5,758 bases of DNA from Thermoplasmata archaeon (GTDB taxonomy: Archaea > Thermoplasmatota > Thermoplasmata > Thermoplasmatales > Thermoplasmataceae): positions 1-5,758 of the forward strand of contig JAJZOK010000013.1 in the NCBI GenBank assembly GCA_021811525.1, written 5' to 3'. A program made the position numbers and the translations under genes. How positions within the stretch are numbered: the first letter of the stretch is position 1; each line of letters begins with the position of its first letter. Below, piece by piece: positions 1 through 4,312 of the stretch. Below the pieces are notes generated by a model that saw only the letters and a program-made list of their open reading frames with translations, ran no database searches and was not told the DNA's origin.

Positions 1-168
1 GACCAAATTGAAGAACAGGTTAGATTGGAAGAGAATGAGACGGAGATTCTTGTGTCGAATAATACAAAAGAGGTGAAAAGGGTACGCGGGAAAGAAGTTT
101 ACGAACCGAATAATACGCGGGGAGAGGCTTTCGCCCATGGTTATGCGTTTAACCCGCCAATATGTTAA
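1..168 (+). CDS. C-terminal part of an unknown hydrophilic protein (5' end outside window)
   Basis: Frame 1 is open from the first base to a TAA at 166-168 and gives the last 55 residues of a protein whose start lies upstream. The fragment is highly charged, begins with a Glu-rich stretch, and has no membrane segment or recognisable domain. It contains a short repeated motif: NNTK near residue 21 and NNTR near residue 38, matched in the DNA by a 10-bp direct repeat (cgaataatac at 56-65 and 107-116). Its stop codon lies inside the first codons of the next mini-gene, a 7-base overlap, which fits a coupled operon. I do not recognise a family. That it is coding is supported by the overlap chain running into the next two genes, but the fragment is short. 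Confidence 0.55.
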   Translation, partial: DQIEEQVRLEENETEILVSNNTKEVKRVRGKEVYEPNNTRGEAFAHGYAFNPPIC

Positions 169-302
169 AATGTGAGTCTGTAGTTCAATCTGACCTCATA
201 CCAAATGAAGCGTTAGATGAGCTTATTCGAAGATATAGAAATCGCTGGCCACTAAGAGAGATCCCAGACGATCTTGCTTCAATATTGGAGGTCCTTGAAT
301 GA
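162..302 (+). CDS. 46-residue unknown mini-protein
   Basis: An ATG at 162 opens a 46-codon frame that ends at TGA 300-302. It overlaps the preceding gene by 7 bases and the following gene by 4 bases (ATGA), so it fills the gap between its neighbours exactly; this is the main support for it. There is no clear ribosome site before the ATG, and expression would depend on coupling to the upstream gene. The product is charged, with a probable helix DELIRRYRNRW around residues 19-29 and an acidic C-terminus ending LEVLE. The codons for that ending also supply the GGAGGT ribosome site of the next gene. No family is recognised. It could be a small DNA- or protein-binding accessory factor, but that is only a guess from size and charge. 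Confidence 0.5.
   Translation: MLKCESVVQSDLIPNEALDELIRRYRNRWPLREIPDDLASILEVLE
287..292 (+). promoter_or_regulatory. Ribosome binding site GGAGGT for the gene at 299
   Basis: GGAGGT ends 6 bases before the ATG at 299 and lies inside the last codons of the upstream mini-gene. A nearly identical junction (ggaggtcc, then gaatga) occurs at 2365-2380. Confidence 0.8.
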
Positions 303-628
303 TCTCCGGCCAGGACAACTTGATTCAACAGAAGATCACCGGTGTCATCCTGCTTGGACGGATCTACTCACTTTCAGCCAACAGCACTGAAGTGATGATG
401 ATAGTTAACGAAGATCTCCCTGAAGCTGAAAGGCAATTGTCCATTTGGCAATCAGGGCACCAGGATGATTGCATCATTGTTAGAAGGAATCCCCTGACCC
501 TTGACATCAAGACCACGTTTTTCAAGGACGCTGATCAGAGGATTCAGAAAGAGAACTATGTTCAAAGACGCAGGCTGAAGTATGGGTATTATCCTAAAAA
601 CAAGAAGAACAGGAGGTTCAGGAATTGA
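299..628 (+). CDS. Unknown 109-residue protein with basic C-terminal tail
   Basis: The ATG at 299 is fixed by a strong GGAGGT site 6 bases upstream and by the ATGA overlap with the preceding mini-gene. The product looks soluble. Its first half has alternating hydrophobic strands (ITGVILLGRIYSL about residues 13-25, EVMMIVNEDL about 31-40), suggesting a small beta-rich or alpha/beta fold. From about residue 83 it becomes strongly basic (QKENYVQRRRLKYGYYP, then KNKKNRRFRN at the end), as is common in nucleic-acid-binding proteins. No catalytic motif or known family is recognised. It is the last gene before the 240-bp gap, so it probably ends the upstream operon. DNA or RNA binding is inferred from charge only. 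Confidence 0.75.
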   Translation: MISGQDNLIQQKITGVILLGRIYSLSANSTEVMMIVNEDLPEAERQLSIWQSGHQDDCIIVRRNPLTLDIKTTFFKDADQRIQKENYVQRRRLKYGYYPKNKKNRRFRN

Positions 629-636
629 TTTCTAAG

Positions 637-733
637 TTCAGGAATTTCAATACATATGGAAATTCCGGATCCATCAATAACCCGCAGAAGCAGTCAGAGA
701 TTGTTTCAGGAATTTCAATACATATCGAAATTC
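637..733. repeat. Two 29-bp direct repeats, each containing an inverted repeat (operator or iteron-like)
   Basis: Copy 1 is 637-665 and copy 2 is 705-733, a 68-bp period. They match at 28 of 29 positions; the one difference is G658 versus C726. Each begins TTCAGGAATTTC and ends GAAATTC, so each is itself a dyad: GGAATTTC 641-648 with GAAATTCC 659-666 (10-base spacer), and GAATTTC 710-716 with GAAATTC 727-733. Extra half-sites TTCAGGA occur at 617 and 731. Such a cluster, just upstream of a promoter and of a gene for a ribbon-helix-helix-like protein, looks like a set of binding sites for a dimeric DNA-binding protein: an operator, a partition site or replication iterons. The function is inferred; the repeats themselves are directly visible. 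Confidence 0.8.
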
Positions 734-781
734 AGGACATCACTTTCCAGAAATCCCGCTCTACTCTCTTTTTGCTTGAAT

Positions 782-808
782 TAAATAAATATTTAAAATA
801 TTTATTTA
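782..808 (+). promoter_or_regulatory. AT-only palindrome carrying a probable TATA box
   Basis: Bases 782-794 and 796-808 form a perfect 13-bp inverted repeat around A795, made entirely of A and T. The centre (TTTAAAATA at 792-800) resembles an archaeal TATA element and lies about 70 bases before the ATG at 867. Transcription would then start roughly at 820-830 and leave a leader of about 40 bases that includes the ribosome site. The same easily melted palindrome downstream of repeats could also be a DNA-unwinding element of an origin; the sequence does not separate these roles. Confidence 0.55.
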
Positions 809-826
809 TTTTTCATTTTTCTTTTT
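809..826 (+). terminator. T-rich tract, possible archaeal terminator of the upstream operon
   Basis: Three T5 runs (809-813, 816-820, 822-826) lie in a pyrimidine stretch reaching to about 840, with no G between 776 and 841. Archaeal RNA polymerase commonly stops at such U-tracts without a hairpin, so this could end transcripts from the operon finishing at 628. It equally coincides with the expected start region of the next transcript and may be only an initiator or leader feature. Confidence 0.35.
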
Positions 827-853
827 CTTCTCTCTTCTCCAGAAAAGGAAAGG

Positions 854-860
854 AAGGTGA
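854..860 (+). promoter_or_regulatory. Ribosome binding site AAGGTGA for the gene at 867
   Basis: AAGGTGATCT at 854-863 is a long match to the anti-Shine-Dalgarno region, and its AGGTGA core ends 6 bases before the ATG at 867. It decides this start over any other in-frame codon. Confidence 0.8.
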
Positions 861-866
861 TCTCTC

Positions 867-1709
867 ATGAGGGGGAAGTCCAGGAAGAATGTCGGGAGAC
901 CTTCCATGGGAGACAAGAAGGCACCAGTAAGGCAGATATCAAGCGACTATGAAGCCGAACAGTTCCTCAAGGAGCATCCGGAAATAAATGCATCACTGGT
1001 GTACAGGCGTGCCATTCATGCAATTATGCCAAAGGATCCTGATACCATAAGGCTCAGCAAGCTAGCCCAGGAGATCTCCGACTTGAGGGTGGAACTCTCA
1101 ATCAAGGAGGCAGAATACAACAGCCTCAAGACCAGAGTGGATGACAGGGAAAAGCTCCAACTGGACATGAAGCTTGAACAGGATTGCCATGCCTGGTATT
1201 TCCGTTCACTGGTGCAGGCAGGCATTTTTAGAGTTCTGAAAAGAGATCCAATAGATCCAACACCAATCGTGAAACAGCTCATGGCTGAGAAAAGGATCCA
1301 TGCCTATGAGGTAGAAGAAACAGAGGAAGGTTTCAGGTTAACAGATAAAGCATCTAACAGCACATTCAGGATACTTAGAAGACACATTGGAAAGAACAAC
1401 CTATTGATTCCAAGTGAACCTGAAACATGGCTTGCACCGTCTGAAAATGACCTCTATGACAGATATTCCCTCAGGCTTGATTATAAGATGTTTGAGAAGG
1501 AATACGTCAACAATCCGCACATTGACGACCTTCCACTTGATTACTTCAGGCAGTTCTCGCCAATGATTAGGGGAAACACACAGGAAAGAGAGGACAGCAT
1601 CAAGCGTGAGACAAAGCAGAAGATGATGCCATTCTACCAGAATCCTCCAGAGATATCGGTGGATGAAGCTAAGACCAGGATAGAGAAACCGTACAGCGGA
1701 GAGGATTGA
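867..1709 (+). CDS. Ribbon-helix-helix-like DNA-binding protein with coiled coil, 280 residues
   Basis: This is the first gene after the repeat and promoter gap, and the long ribosome match at 854-863 fixes its start. A basic leader (residues 1-18, including GRPS) is followed by a probable ribbon-helix-helix unit: strand APVRQIS (19-25), helix EAEQFLKEH (29-37), then PEINASLVYRRAIHAIM (38-54), with the N-A-S turn typical of such folds. A charged heptad-rich segment (about 60-104) is a likely coiled coil for dimerisation. The rest (105-280) is soluble, Tyr/Asp/Glu-rich and unrecognised; it lacks visible ATPase, nuclease or polymerase motifs. Its natural target is the dyad repeats at 637-733, which would make it an autoregulator, a partition protein or an origin-binding protein. 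The N-terminal fold is a pattern judgement; the target is inference from position. Confidence 0.85.
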   Translation: MRGKSRKNVGRPSMGDKKAPVRQISSDYEAEQFLKEHPEINASLVYRRAIHAIMPKDPDTIRLSKLAQEISDLRVELSIKEAEYNSLKTRVDDREKLQLDMKLEQDCHAWYFRSLVQAGIFRVLKRDPIDPTPIVKQLMAEKRIHAYEVEETEEGFRLTDKASNSTFRILRRHIGKNNLLIPSEPETWLAPSENDLYDRYSLRLDYKMFEKEYVNNPHIDDLPLDYFRQFSPMIRGNTQEREDSIKRETKQKMMPFYQNPPEISVDEAKTRIEKPYSGED

Positions 1710-1713
1710 TAAG

Positions 1714-1905
1714 ATGACAGGAGAATATGTATTTCTTTGCGACAAACACCTGGCAGAATGCAAAAAGGAAGGCAAATTCATCGTAGAGGATCACCCGGCA
1801 TTGCAGCATTGTTCCCCTGAGGGGATCGGGTGTGACGTTGACGGATGTGAACATAAACCAATCAGTTTCGTTATGATCGATTCCAGATTTTTTGAGGAGG
1901 ACTGA
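1714..1905 (+). CDS. Small Cys/His-rich probable zinc-binding protein, 63 residues
   Basis: Start ATG 1714 lies 4 bases after the previous stop, with GGAGAGG at 1698-1704 as ribosome site. The product has an LCxxH pair near the N-terminus (C9, H12), extra C16 and C33, and a CxxxxC pair CDVDGC (C40, C45) followed by EHKPISFVMI. The CxxxxC and LCxxH pairs match those of the next gene (CEIEGC and LCESH) but in reversed order. A single structural zinc site made from these two pairs is likely, giving a tiny zinc finger of the kind used for protein or nucleic-acid binding. No signal peptide or membrane helix is seen. The exact family is not recognised. Metal binding is inferred from residue spacing. 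Confidence 0.8.
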   Translation: MTGEYVFLCDKHLAECKKEGKFIVEDHPALQHCSPEGIGCDVDGCEHKPISFVMIDSRFFEED

Positions 1906-1907
1906 AA

Positions 1908-2096
1908 ATGGCAATTACGAAACGCAACTGGCTTTGTGTCCTGCTGGGAATAAAGCAGGTATGCGAGATAGAGGGCTGTGATTCTTTTGCAACAGGATAC
2001 GTGCATGTCCCGGGCTTTCACAGGGTATTGTGTGAAAGCCATGCTCAAACATTCAGCAACGCAGTTCTCAAGACATACAGTGAGGTGCTATCTTGA
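1908..2096 (+). CDS. Small Cys/His-rich probable zinc-finger protein, 62 residues
   Basis: ATG 1908 follows the previous stop by two bases, with GGAGG at 1896-1900 (7-base spacing). The product carries CEIEGC (C19, C24) and, 18 residues later, LCESH (C42, H45), a C-x4-C ... C-x2-H arrangement typical of small treble-clef-like or ribbon zinc modules; C10 is extra. The segment between the pairs (DSFATGYVHVPGFHRV) could form the beta hairpin. It resembles the preceding protein (CDVDGC/LCDKH) and is probably its paralogue with another order of half-sites. Its final TGA overlaps the next gene's TTG start (TTGA). A perfect 10-bp inverted repeat at 2013-2040 lies in the part coding for GFHRVLCES. 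Function unknown; binding of nucleic acid or of a partner protein is inferred. Confidence 0.8.
   Translation: MAITKRNWLCVLLGIKQVCEIEGCDSFATGYVHVPGFHRVLCESHAQTFSNAVLKTYSEVLS
2013..2040 (+). repeat. Perfect 10-bp inverted repeat inside a coding region
   Basis: GGCTTTCACA (2013-2022) is the exact reverse complement of TGTGAAAGCC (2031-2040), with the 8-base loop gggtattg. The stem lies in the codons for the LCESH half-site and ends 42 bases before the ribosome site of the gene at 2093. It could fold in the mRNA and modulate coupling or stability, or be a chance result of codon choice. Confidence 0.7.
2082..2087 (+). promoter_or_regulatory. Ribosome binding site GAGGTG for a TTG start at 2093
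   Basis: GAGGTG ends 5 bases before TTG 2093 and lies in the last codons of the upstream gene. No ATG is in frame nearby, so this site is what supports the TTG start. Confidence 0.7.
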
Positions 2097-2380
2097 ACGA
2101 CAAATACGAGTCCACATCCGATGAAGCATACCTTGACCGCAACCTTGCAGTCCAGGTTCTGGCAGCCCTGGCCAGGCAACTTGGATATCAAACAGGGATC
2201 AGGAACCGGGAGGATGAATGGTCCATTCTTTACATCGATCTCCCAACAGGTCAGGTTTCCTGGCATATTCCCAAGGATGAAATTGCTGCATATTTCCCTG
2301 ATTATCCTGGTGAATGGGACGGCCATGACTTGAGGGAAAAGCGTGATCGTCTGAGACAATTCCTGGAGGTCCAGGAATGA
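2093..2380 (+). CDS. Uncharacterised 95-residue protein with LPTGQVSWHIP and WDGH motifs
   Basis: Translation appears to begin at TTG 2093, which overlaps the upstream stop (TTGA) and has GAGGTG 5 bases before it. The first 35 residues form a probable helix rich in Ala/Leu (NLAVQVLAALARQLGY). Two striking motifs follow: LPTGQVSWHIP (residues 50-60) and WDGHDLREKRDRL (75-87). From memory, this LPTGQ-x-SWH ... DGH-x-x-x-EK pair recurs in short uncharacterised phage and plasmid proteins, which would fit a mobile element; I could not check this. The conserved His and Trp residues might form a binding or catalytic pocket. The C-terminus (FLEVQE) doubles as the ribosome site of the next gene. Function unknown. 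Confidence 0.85.
   Translation: MNDKYESTSDEAYLDRNLAVQVLAALARQLGYQTGIRNREDEWSILYIDLPTGQVSWHIPKDEIAAYFPDYPGEWDGHDLREKRDRLRQFLEVQE
2359..2378 (+). promoter_or_regulatory. Inverted repeat enclosing ribosome site and start codon of the gene at 2377
   Basis: ATTCCTGGA (2359-2367) and TCCAGGAAT (2370-2378) are exact reverse complements around GG. The ribosome site GGAGGT (2365-2370) is at the tip, and the A and T of start ATG 2377 are at the base. An 8-bp stem with an AGGT loop would mask initiation until a ribosome finishing the upstream gene (stop 2378-2380) opened it. This is direct sequence evidence for a structure that could enforce coupling; the regulatory effect is inferred. As a 20-bp DNA palindrome it could also be a protein-binding site. 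Confidence 0.6.
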
Positions 2381-2655
2381 TGTCTCTATTTTCATTTTCT
2401 GAGAATTGGACTGAACTGGCAAACCGATATCCTGAGGAATTCGTGAAAGAAGTGGAACGACGTTATGTTCTTGACAGAGACTGGAAGATCTACATCAAGA
2501 TCACAAAGGAAGGCCACAGAGCTGATAAGTCATTCTCCGGAAAACGATGTCCCATAAAACCAGGTGAATGGATTGTCAGGCCCTATTCTGATTACAGAAT
2601 TGAAATCATATTGAAAGCAATCAGGCGAGGCAGACTGGTTGAGAAGGTGCTGTGA
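2377..2655 (+). CDS. Unknown small basic protein, 92 residues
   Basis: ATG 2377 overlaps the previous stop by 4 bases (ATGA) and has GGAGGT at 2365-2370, 6 bases upstream and inside a hairpin-forming palindrome. The product is soluble. An N-terminal helix (NWTELANRYPEEFVKEVERRY, about 10-30) leads to a beta-like, basic middle (DWKIYIKITKEG, 35-46) and a segment KPGEWIVRPYSDYRIEIILKAIRRGRL (61-87). The Arg/Lys-rich C-terminal helix and the many aromatic residues suggest a small nucleic-acid- or protein-binding fold. No metal-binding pairs, membrane helix or known family are seen. It belongs to the coupled chain that starts at 867. Confidence 0.8.
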   Translation: MMSLFSFSENWTELANRYPEEFVKEVERRYVLDRDWKIYIKITKEGHRADKSFSGKRCPIKPGEWIVRPYSDYRIEIILKAIRRGRLVEKVL

Positions 2656-2807
2656 TGCCGCAGCATACTTTGTTTGAGCGGTCAGGGCTTATCGTCACTG
2701 TAAAAGGAGACCTATCCAGGGATGAGCTAGAGATCCTGGAACATGAAGTCAGGACCACGATACTGGACATCATCAAATTCAGGAAATTTGGAGGTGGTTC
2801 CAGATAG
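2655..2807 (+). CDS. 50-residue unknown mini-protein
   Basis: ATG 2655 shares its A with the previous stop (TGATG) and has AAGGTG at 2644-2649, 5 bases upstream. The frame runs 50 codons to TAG 2805-2807. The product has a short strand-like part GLIVTVKG (11-18), then an acidic-to-basic helix DELEILEHEVRTTILDIIKFRKF (23-45), and a GGGSR tail. The GGA GGT GGT codons of that tail form a strong ribosome-site sequence for the winged-helix frame that follows. The next frame is the -1 frame, so this gene and the next may be one split gene; see the winged-helix entry. No family is recognised. The strong ribosome site and precise junctions support it. Confidence 0.6.
   Translation: MPQHTLFERSGLIVTVKGDLSRDELEILEHEVRTTILDIIKFRKFGGGSR
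2790..2797 (+). promoter_or_regulatory. Strong ribosome site GGAGGTGG without a standard start codon after it
   Basis: GGAGGTGG is among the best ribosome-site matches in the window, yet no ATG, GTG or TTG in the winged-helix frame follows within 60 bases. The first reasonable codon at normal distance is ATA 2804, which overlaps the upstream stop (ATAG) just as ATGA and TTGA do elsewhere here. Confidence 0.6.
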
Positions 2808-3067
2808 AATTTCTCATTTCTGATAATGTACCTGATGAATGGAAAATCATTATCGCTCACTTGTGCCATTACCCGAATTTTGCGTTCCGTTCTGCAAGGA
2901 TAGCAACACAACTCAATATTTCACAAGGGAAAGCTGCGTGGATACTCAGGGAAATGTATGAACATGGTTATCTTGACAGAAGGTGCAGAACAAAGGGAAA
3001 CAACCTGATCTGCTCCTACAGGATCAAGAAGACATTACTTAAACAAGAACCACTTTTGGACATCTGA
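2804..3067 (+). CDS. Winged-helix DNA-binding protein, probable non-canonical ATA start
   Basis: The frame is open from 2747 to TGA 3065-3067. The first standard start is TTG 2861, which lacks a ribosome site and would remove the first helix. Starting at ATA 2804 gives 87 residues with a complete winged-helix plan: helix 1 DEWKIIIAHLCHYPN (11-25), helix 2 SARIATQLN (30-38), recognition helix SQGKAAWILREMYEHGY (40-56), then a basic wing (DRRCRTKGNNLICSYRIKK, 58-76). This resembles small MarR- or plasmid-type transcription regulators that bind DNA as dimers. It is the last gene before the structured leader of the envelope gene cluster, so it could control that cluster. Alternatives are a frameshift joining it to the 50-residue gene, or a sequencing error. 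The domain is fairly sure; the start is not. Confidence 0.75.
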   Translation: MEFLISDNVPDEWKIIIAHLCHYPNFAFRSARIATQLNISQGKAAWILREMYEHGYLDRRCRTKGNNLICSYRIKKTLLKQEPLLDI

Positions 3068-3147
3068 AGCTAATCGGGGAGCGGAAGCCATATTCGAAAC
3101 CCGGTTAGCTCGGTTTCCGTTTCCCCCGGTGGCGGAGGAAACTTATA
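3068..3147 (+). promoter_or_regulatory. Structured 80-bp leader with competing stems before the envelope genes
   Basis: Bases 3068-3078 pair with 3100-3110 in an 11-bp stem (one G-T wobble, 21-base loop). The loop bases 3081-3089 can instead pair with 3112-3120 (9 pairs, two wobbles), extended by 3076-3080 with 3122-3126. The second extension excludes the innermost part of the first stem. A third pairing, GTTTCC 3119-3124 with GGAAAC 3137-3142, would cover part of the ribosome site GGAGG (3134-3138), which is 9 bases before ATG 3148. The layout resembles an attenuator or translational switch, or a terminator plus leader between two gene blocks. No clear TATA box is seen. The pairings are visible; the role is inferred. 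Confidence 0.5.
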
Positions 3148-3849
3148 ATGGAAACCGCTAAATCAAAGGGAAAACGAGGCATATTTGCACTGGCTGTTGG
3201 CATTGTTGCAGTTATCATGGCCTTATTCTTATCATCACTGATAGGGCACAGCCTGGTATCTTTGAATGATCATTCTCCTGTACTGAAGGGAGACACACAG
3301 ACACAGTTCATCTACAATGCCACCGGATCAGGTATTGCATTTGCCTCAGTCAATGGAACCACTACTTACGACATGCCATTCAATGAAACTGTCAGTTTTG
3401 TTTTGACGAATCTTACCCAGGGAGAACTGAACGATTTTTCAGTGTCCAATCTAACCATCCTGTTTGGGTATCCTGTCACAGCGAATGAGAGCCTGGGATT
3501 TGGTTCAAATGAATCCAACTTCCAGCCCTTTCTCAACGTTTCATTGAATAATGAATCAACAGAATATGTGCAGCTGCAGCCTCAGTACATCACAGGCAAC
3601 CAGTCCTCATACCTGATGATCAGATTGTCAGGAAACACCACTTCCTACAGTTTCAATGTATTTGCATATGGAAATAGCCAGTTCTCTTTCCTTGGTCCAT
3701 TTGCAGGGGAACAGATCGGATACCTGATCTCCGGGATAGTGATTTTCGGAGCTGCATTTGTGGAATCACCCTGGTTCGACATTGAGATCATGAAGAGAGA
3801 CAGGTCCACTGCCAAAGATTCTATGAAGAACAAGAAGGGAGGGAAGTAA
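3148..3849 (+). CDS. Glycosylation-rich membrane-anchored surface protein, 233 residues
   Basis: ATG 3148 has GGAGG at 3134-3138, 9 bases upstream. A basic N-terminus (KSKGKR) precedes a hydrophobic helix (about 12-32), then a large Ser/Thr/Asn-rich domain (33-185), a second membrane helix (about 186-205) and a basic C-terminal tail ending KNKKGGK. The outer domain carries eleven N-x-S/T sequons (N57, 69, 79, 88, 101, 113, 121, 130, 135, 151, 163), as expected for a heavily N-glycosylated archaeal exterior protein. Both ends are basic and should lie inside the cell, with the middle outside. No enzymatic motif is seen. It heads the envelope cluster and is probably a surface component of that assembly. 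The family is not recognised. Confidence 0.9.
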   Translation: METAKSKGKRGIFALAVGIVAVIMALFLSSLIGHSLVSLNDHSPVLKGDTQTQFIYNATGSGIAFASVNGTTTYDMPFNETVSFVLTNLTQGELNDFSVSNLTILFGYPVTANESLGFGSNESNFQPFLNVSLNNESTEYVQLQPQYITGNQSSYLMIRLSGNTTSYSFNVFAYGNSQFSFLGPFAGEQIGYLISGIVIFGAAFVESPWFDIEIMKRDRSTAKDSMKNKKGGK

Positions 3850-3850
3850 G

Positions 3851-4312
3851 ATGGTTAAGAAGATCAGGGGAAAGATAAAGCCAACATACGGGAACTGGAG
3901 TGTTGGTGCAGTAATCATCGCTGCAATTGCATCACTCTCAATGATTGCACTGATGTTTGAGAAGCCCACATTTGCAGTCTTTGGCAATACTTATGTCATA
4001 ACTGAAGGTGCCCTGATTCCAGGGATAATCATAGGTTTCGCATTCTGGCTCATTGTGGAAATGTTCACATCAGCAGGAAAGGGTACCTGGCAGCTTGTTG
4101 TAAGATTTGTGCCGGCATTCATTGCAGGCATGTTTGTTGGTGGCCTTTTCGGTCTTCTGTTCCACTTCGGGAGGTATGTGTTGCTGCCAATATATTATGG
4201 GAACCAGGCTGCAATCTTTGATGGAATTGCAATAATTGTGTTTGGTCTGGTTACAATCTGGCATGCAGCCTGGCTTCACACCAAGTCATATGTAGGAGGA
4301 AAGAAGAAATGA
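3851..4312 (+). CDS. Four-helix integral membrane protein, 153 residues
   Basis: ATG 3851 comes one base after the previous stop; GGGAGGG at 3837-3843 gives a 7-base spacing. A very basic leader (MVKKIRGKIKP) is followed by four hydrophobic helices at about 17-36, 53-72, 84-106 and 122-141, then a short tail HTKSYVGGKKK. Both ends should be cytoplasmic. Helices 2 and 3 contain Gly-rich packing motifs (PGIIIGFAFW, AGMFVGGLFG). The compact four-helix layout resembles small channel- or assembly-type subunits of secretion or conjugation complexes and of virus membranes, but no family can be named. It overlaps the next gene by ATGA, so the two products are probably made together and may interact. 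Confidence 0.9.
   Translation: MVKKIRGKIKPTYGNWSVGAVIIAAIASLSMIALMFEKPTFAVFGNTYVITEGALIPGIIIGFAFWLIVEMFTSAGKGTWQLVVRFVPAFIAGMFVGGLFGLLFHFGRYVLLPIYYGNQAAIFDGIAIIVFGLVTIWHAAWLHTKSYVGGKKK

Noticed and set aside
625..870. 81-codon frame starting at TTG 625, overlapping both neighbours (TTGA and ATGA) with AGGAGG at 611-616
   Set aside because: It runs through the direct repeats, the AT palindrome, the pyrimidine tract and the ribosome site of the next gene, and its product is low-complexity with no domain-like pattern. The junctions are suggestive, so a short coupled peptide cannot be fully excluded, but the region reads as regulatory DNA.
1016..1282. Reverse-strand open frame opposite the ribbon-helix-helix-like gene
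   Set aside because: It is a shadow of the + strand gene with no ribosome site and no plausible domain. The other reverse frames (1401-1781, 1669-1914, 1791-2048, 2045-2422, 2621-2911, 3645-3833, 3766-3987, 4070-4279, 4940-5128) were rejected for the same reason.
1813..1825. Short palindrome tcccc-tga-gggga inside the first zinc gene
   Set aside because: Five-base arms are expected by chance in coding DNA, and nothing around it suggests a function.
2121..2333. + strand frame inside the LPTGQVSWHIP gene
   Set aside because: It is the out-of-phase reading of a frame that has clear motifs, a ribosome site and neat junctions.
2778..2788. TTCAGGAAATT as a further copy of the 29-bp repeat
   Set aside because: Only the first eight bases agree, there is no dyad, and it lies within codons of the 50-residue gene.
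3068..3110. tRNA fragment or attachment site (ttcgaaa resembles a T-loop)
   Set aside because: No T-stem partner flanks the loop, and no anticodon arm or acceptor can be drawn. The region is better explained by the 11-bp stem.
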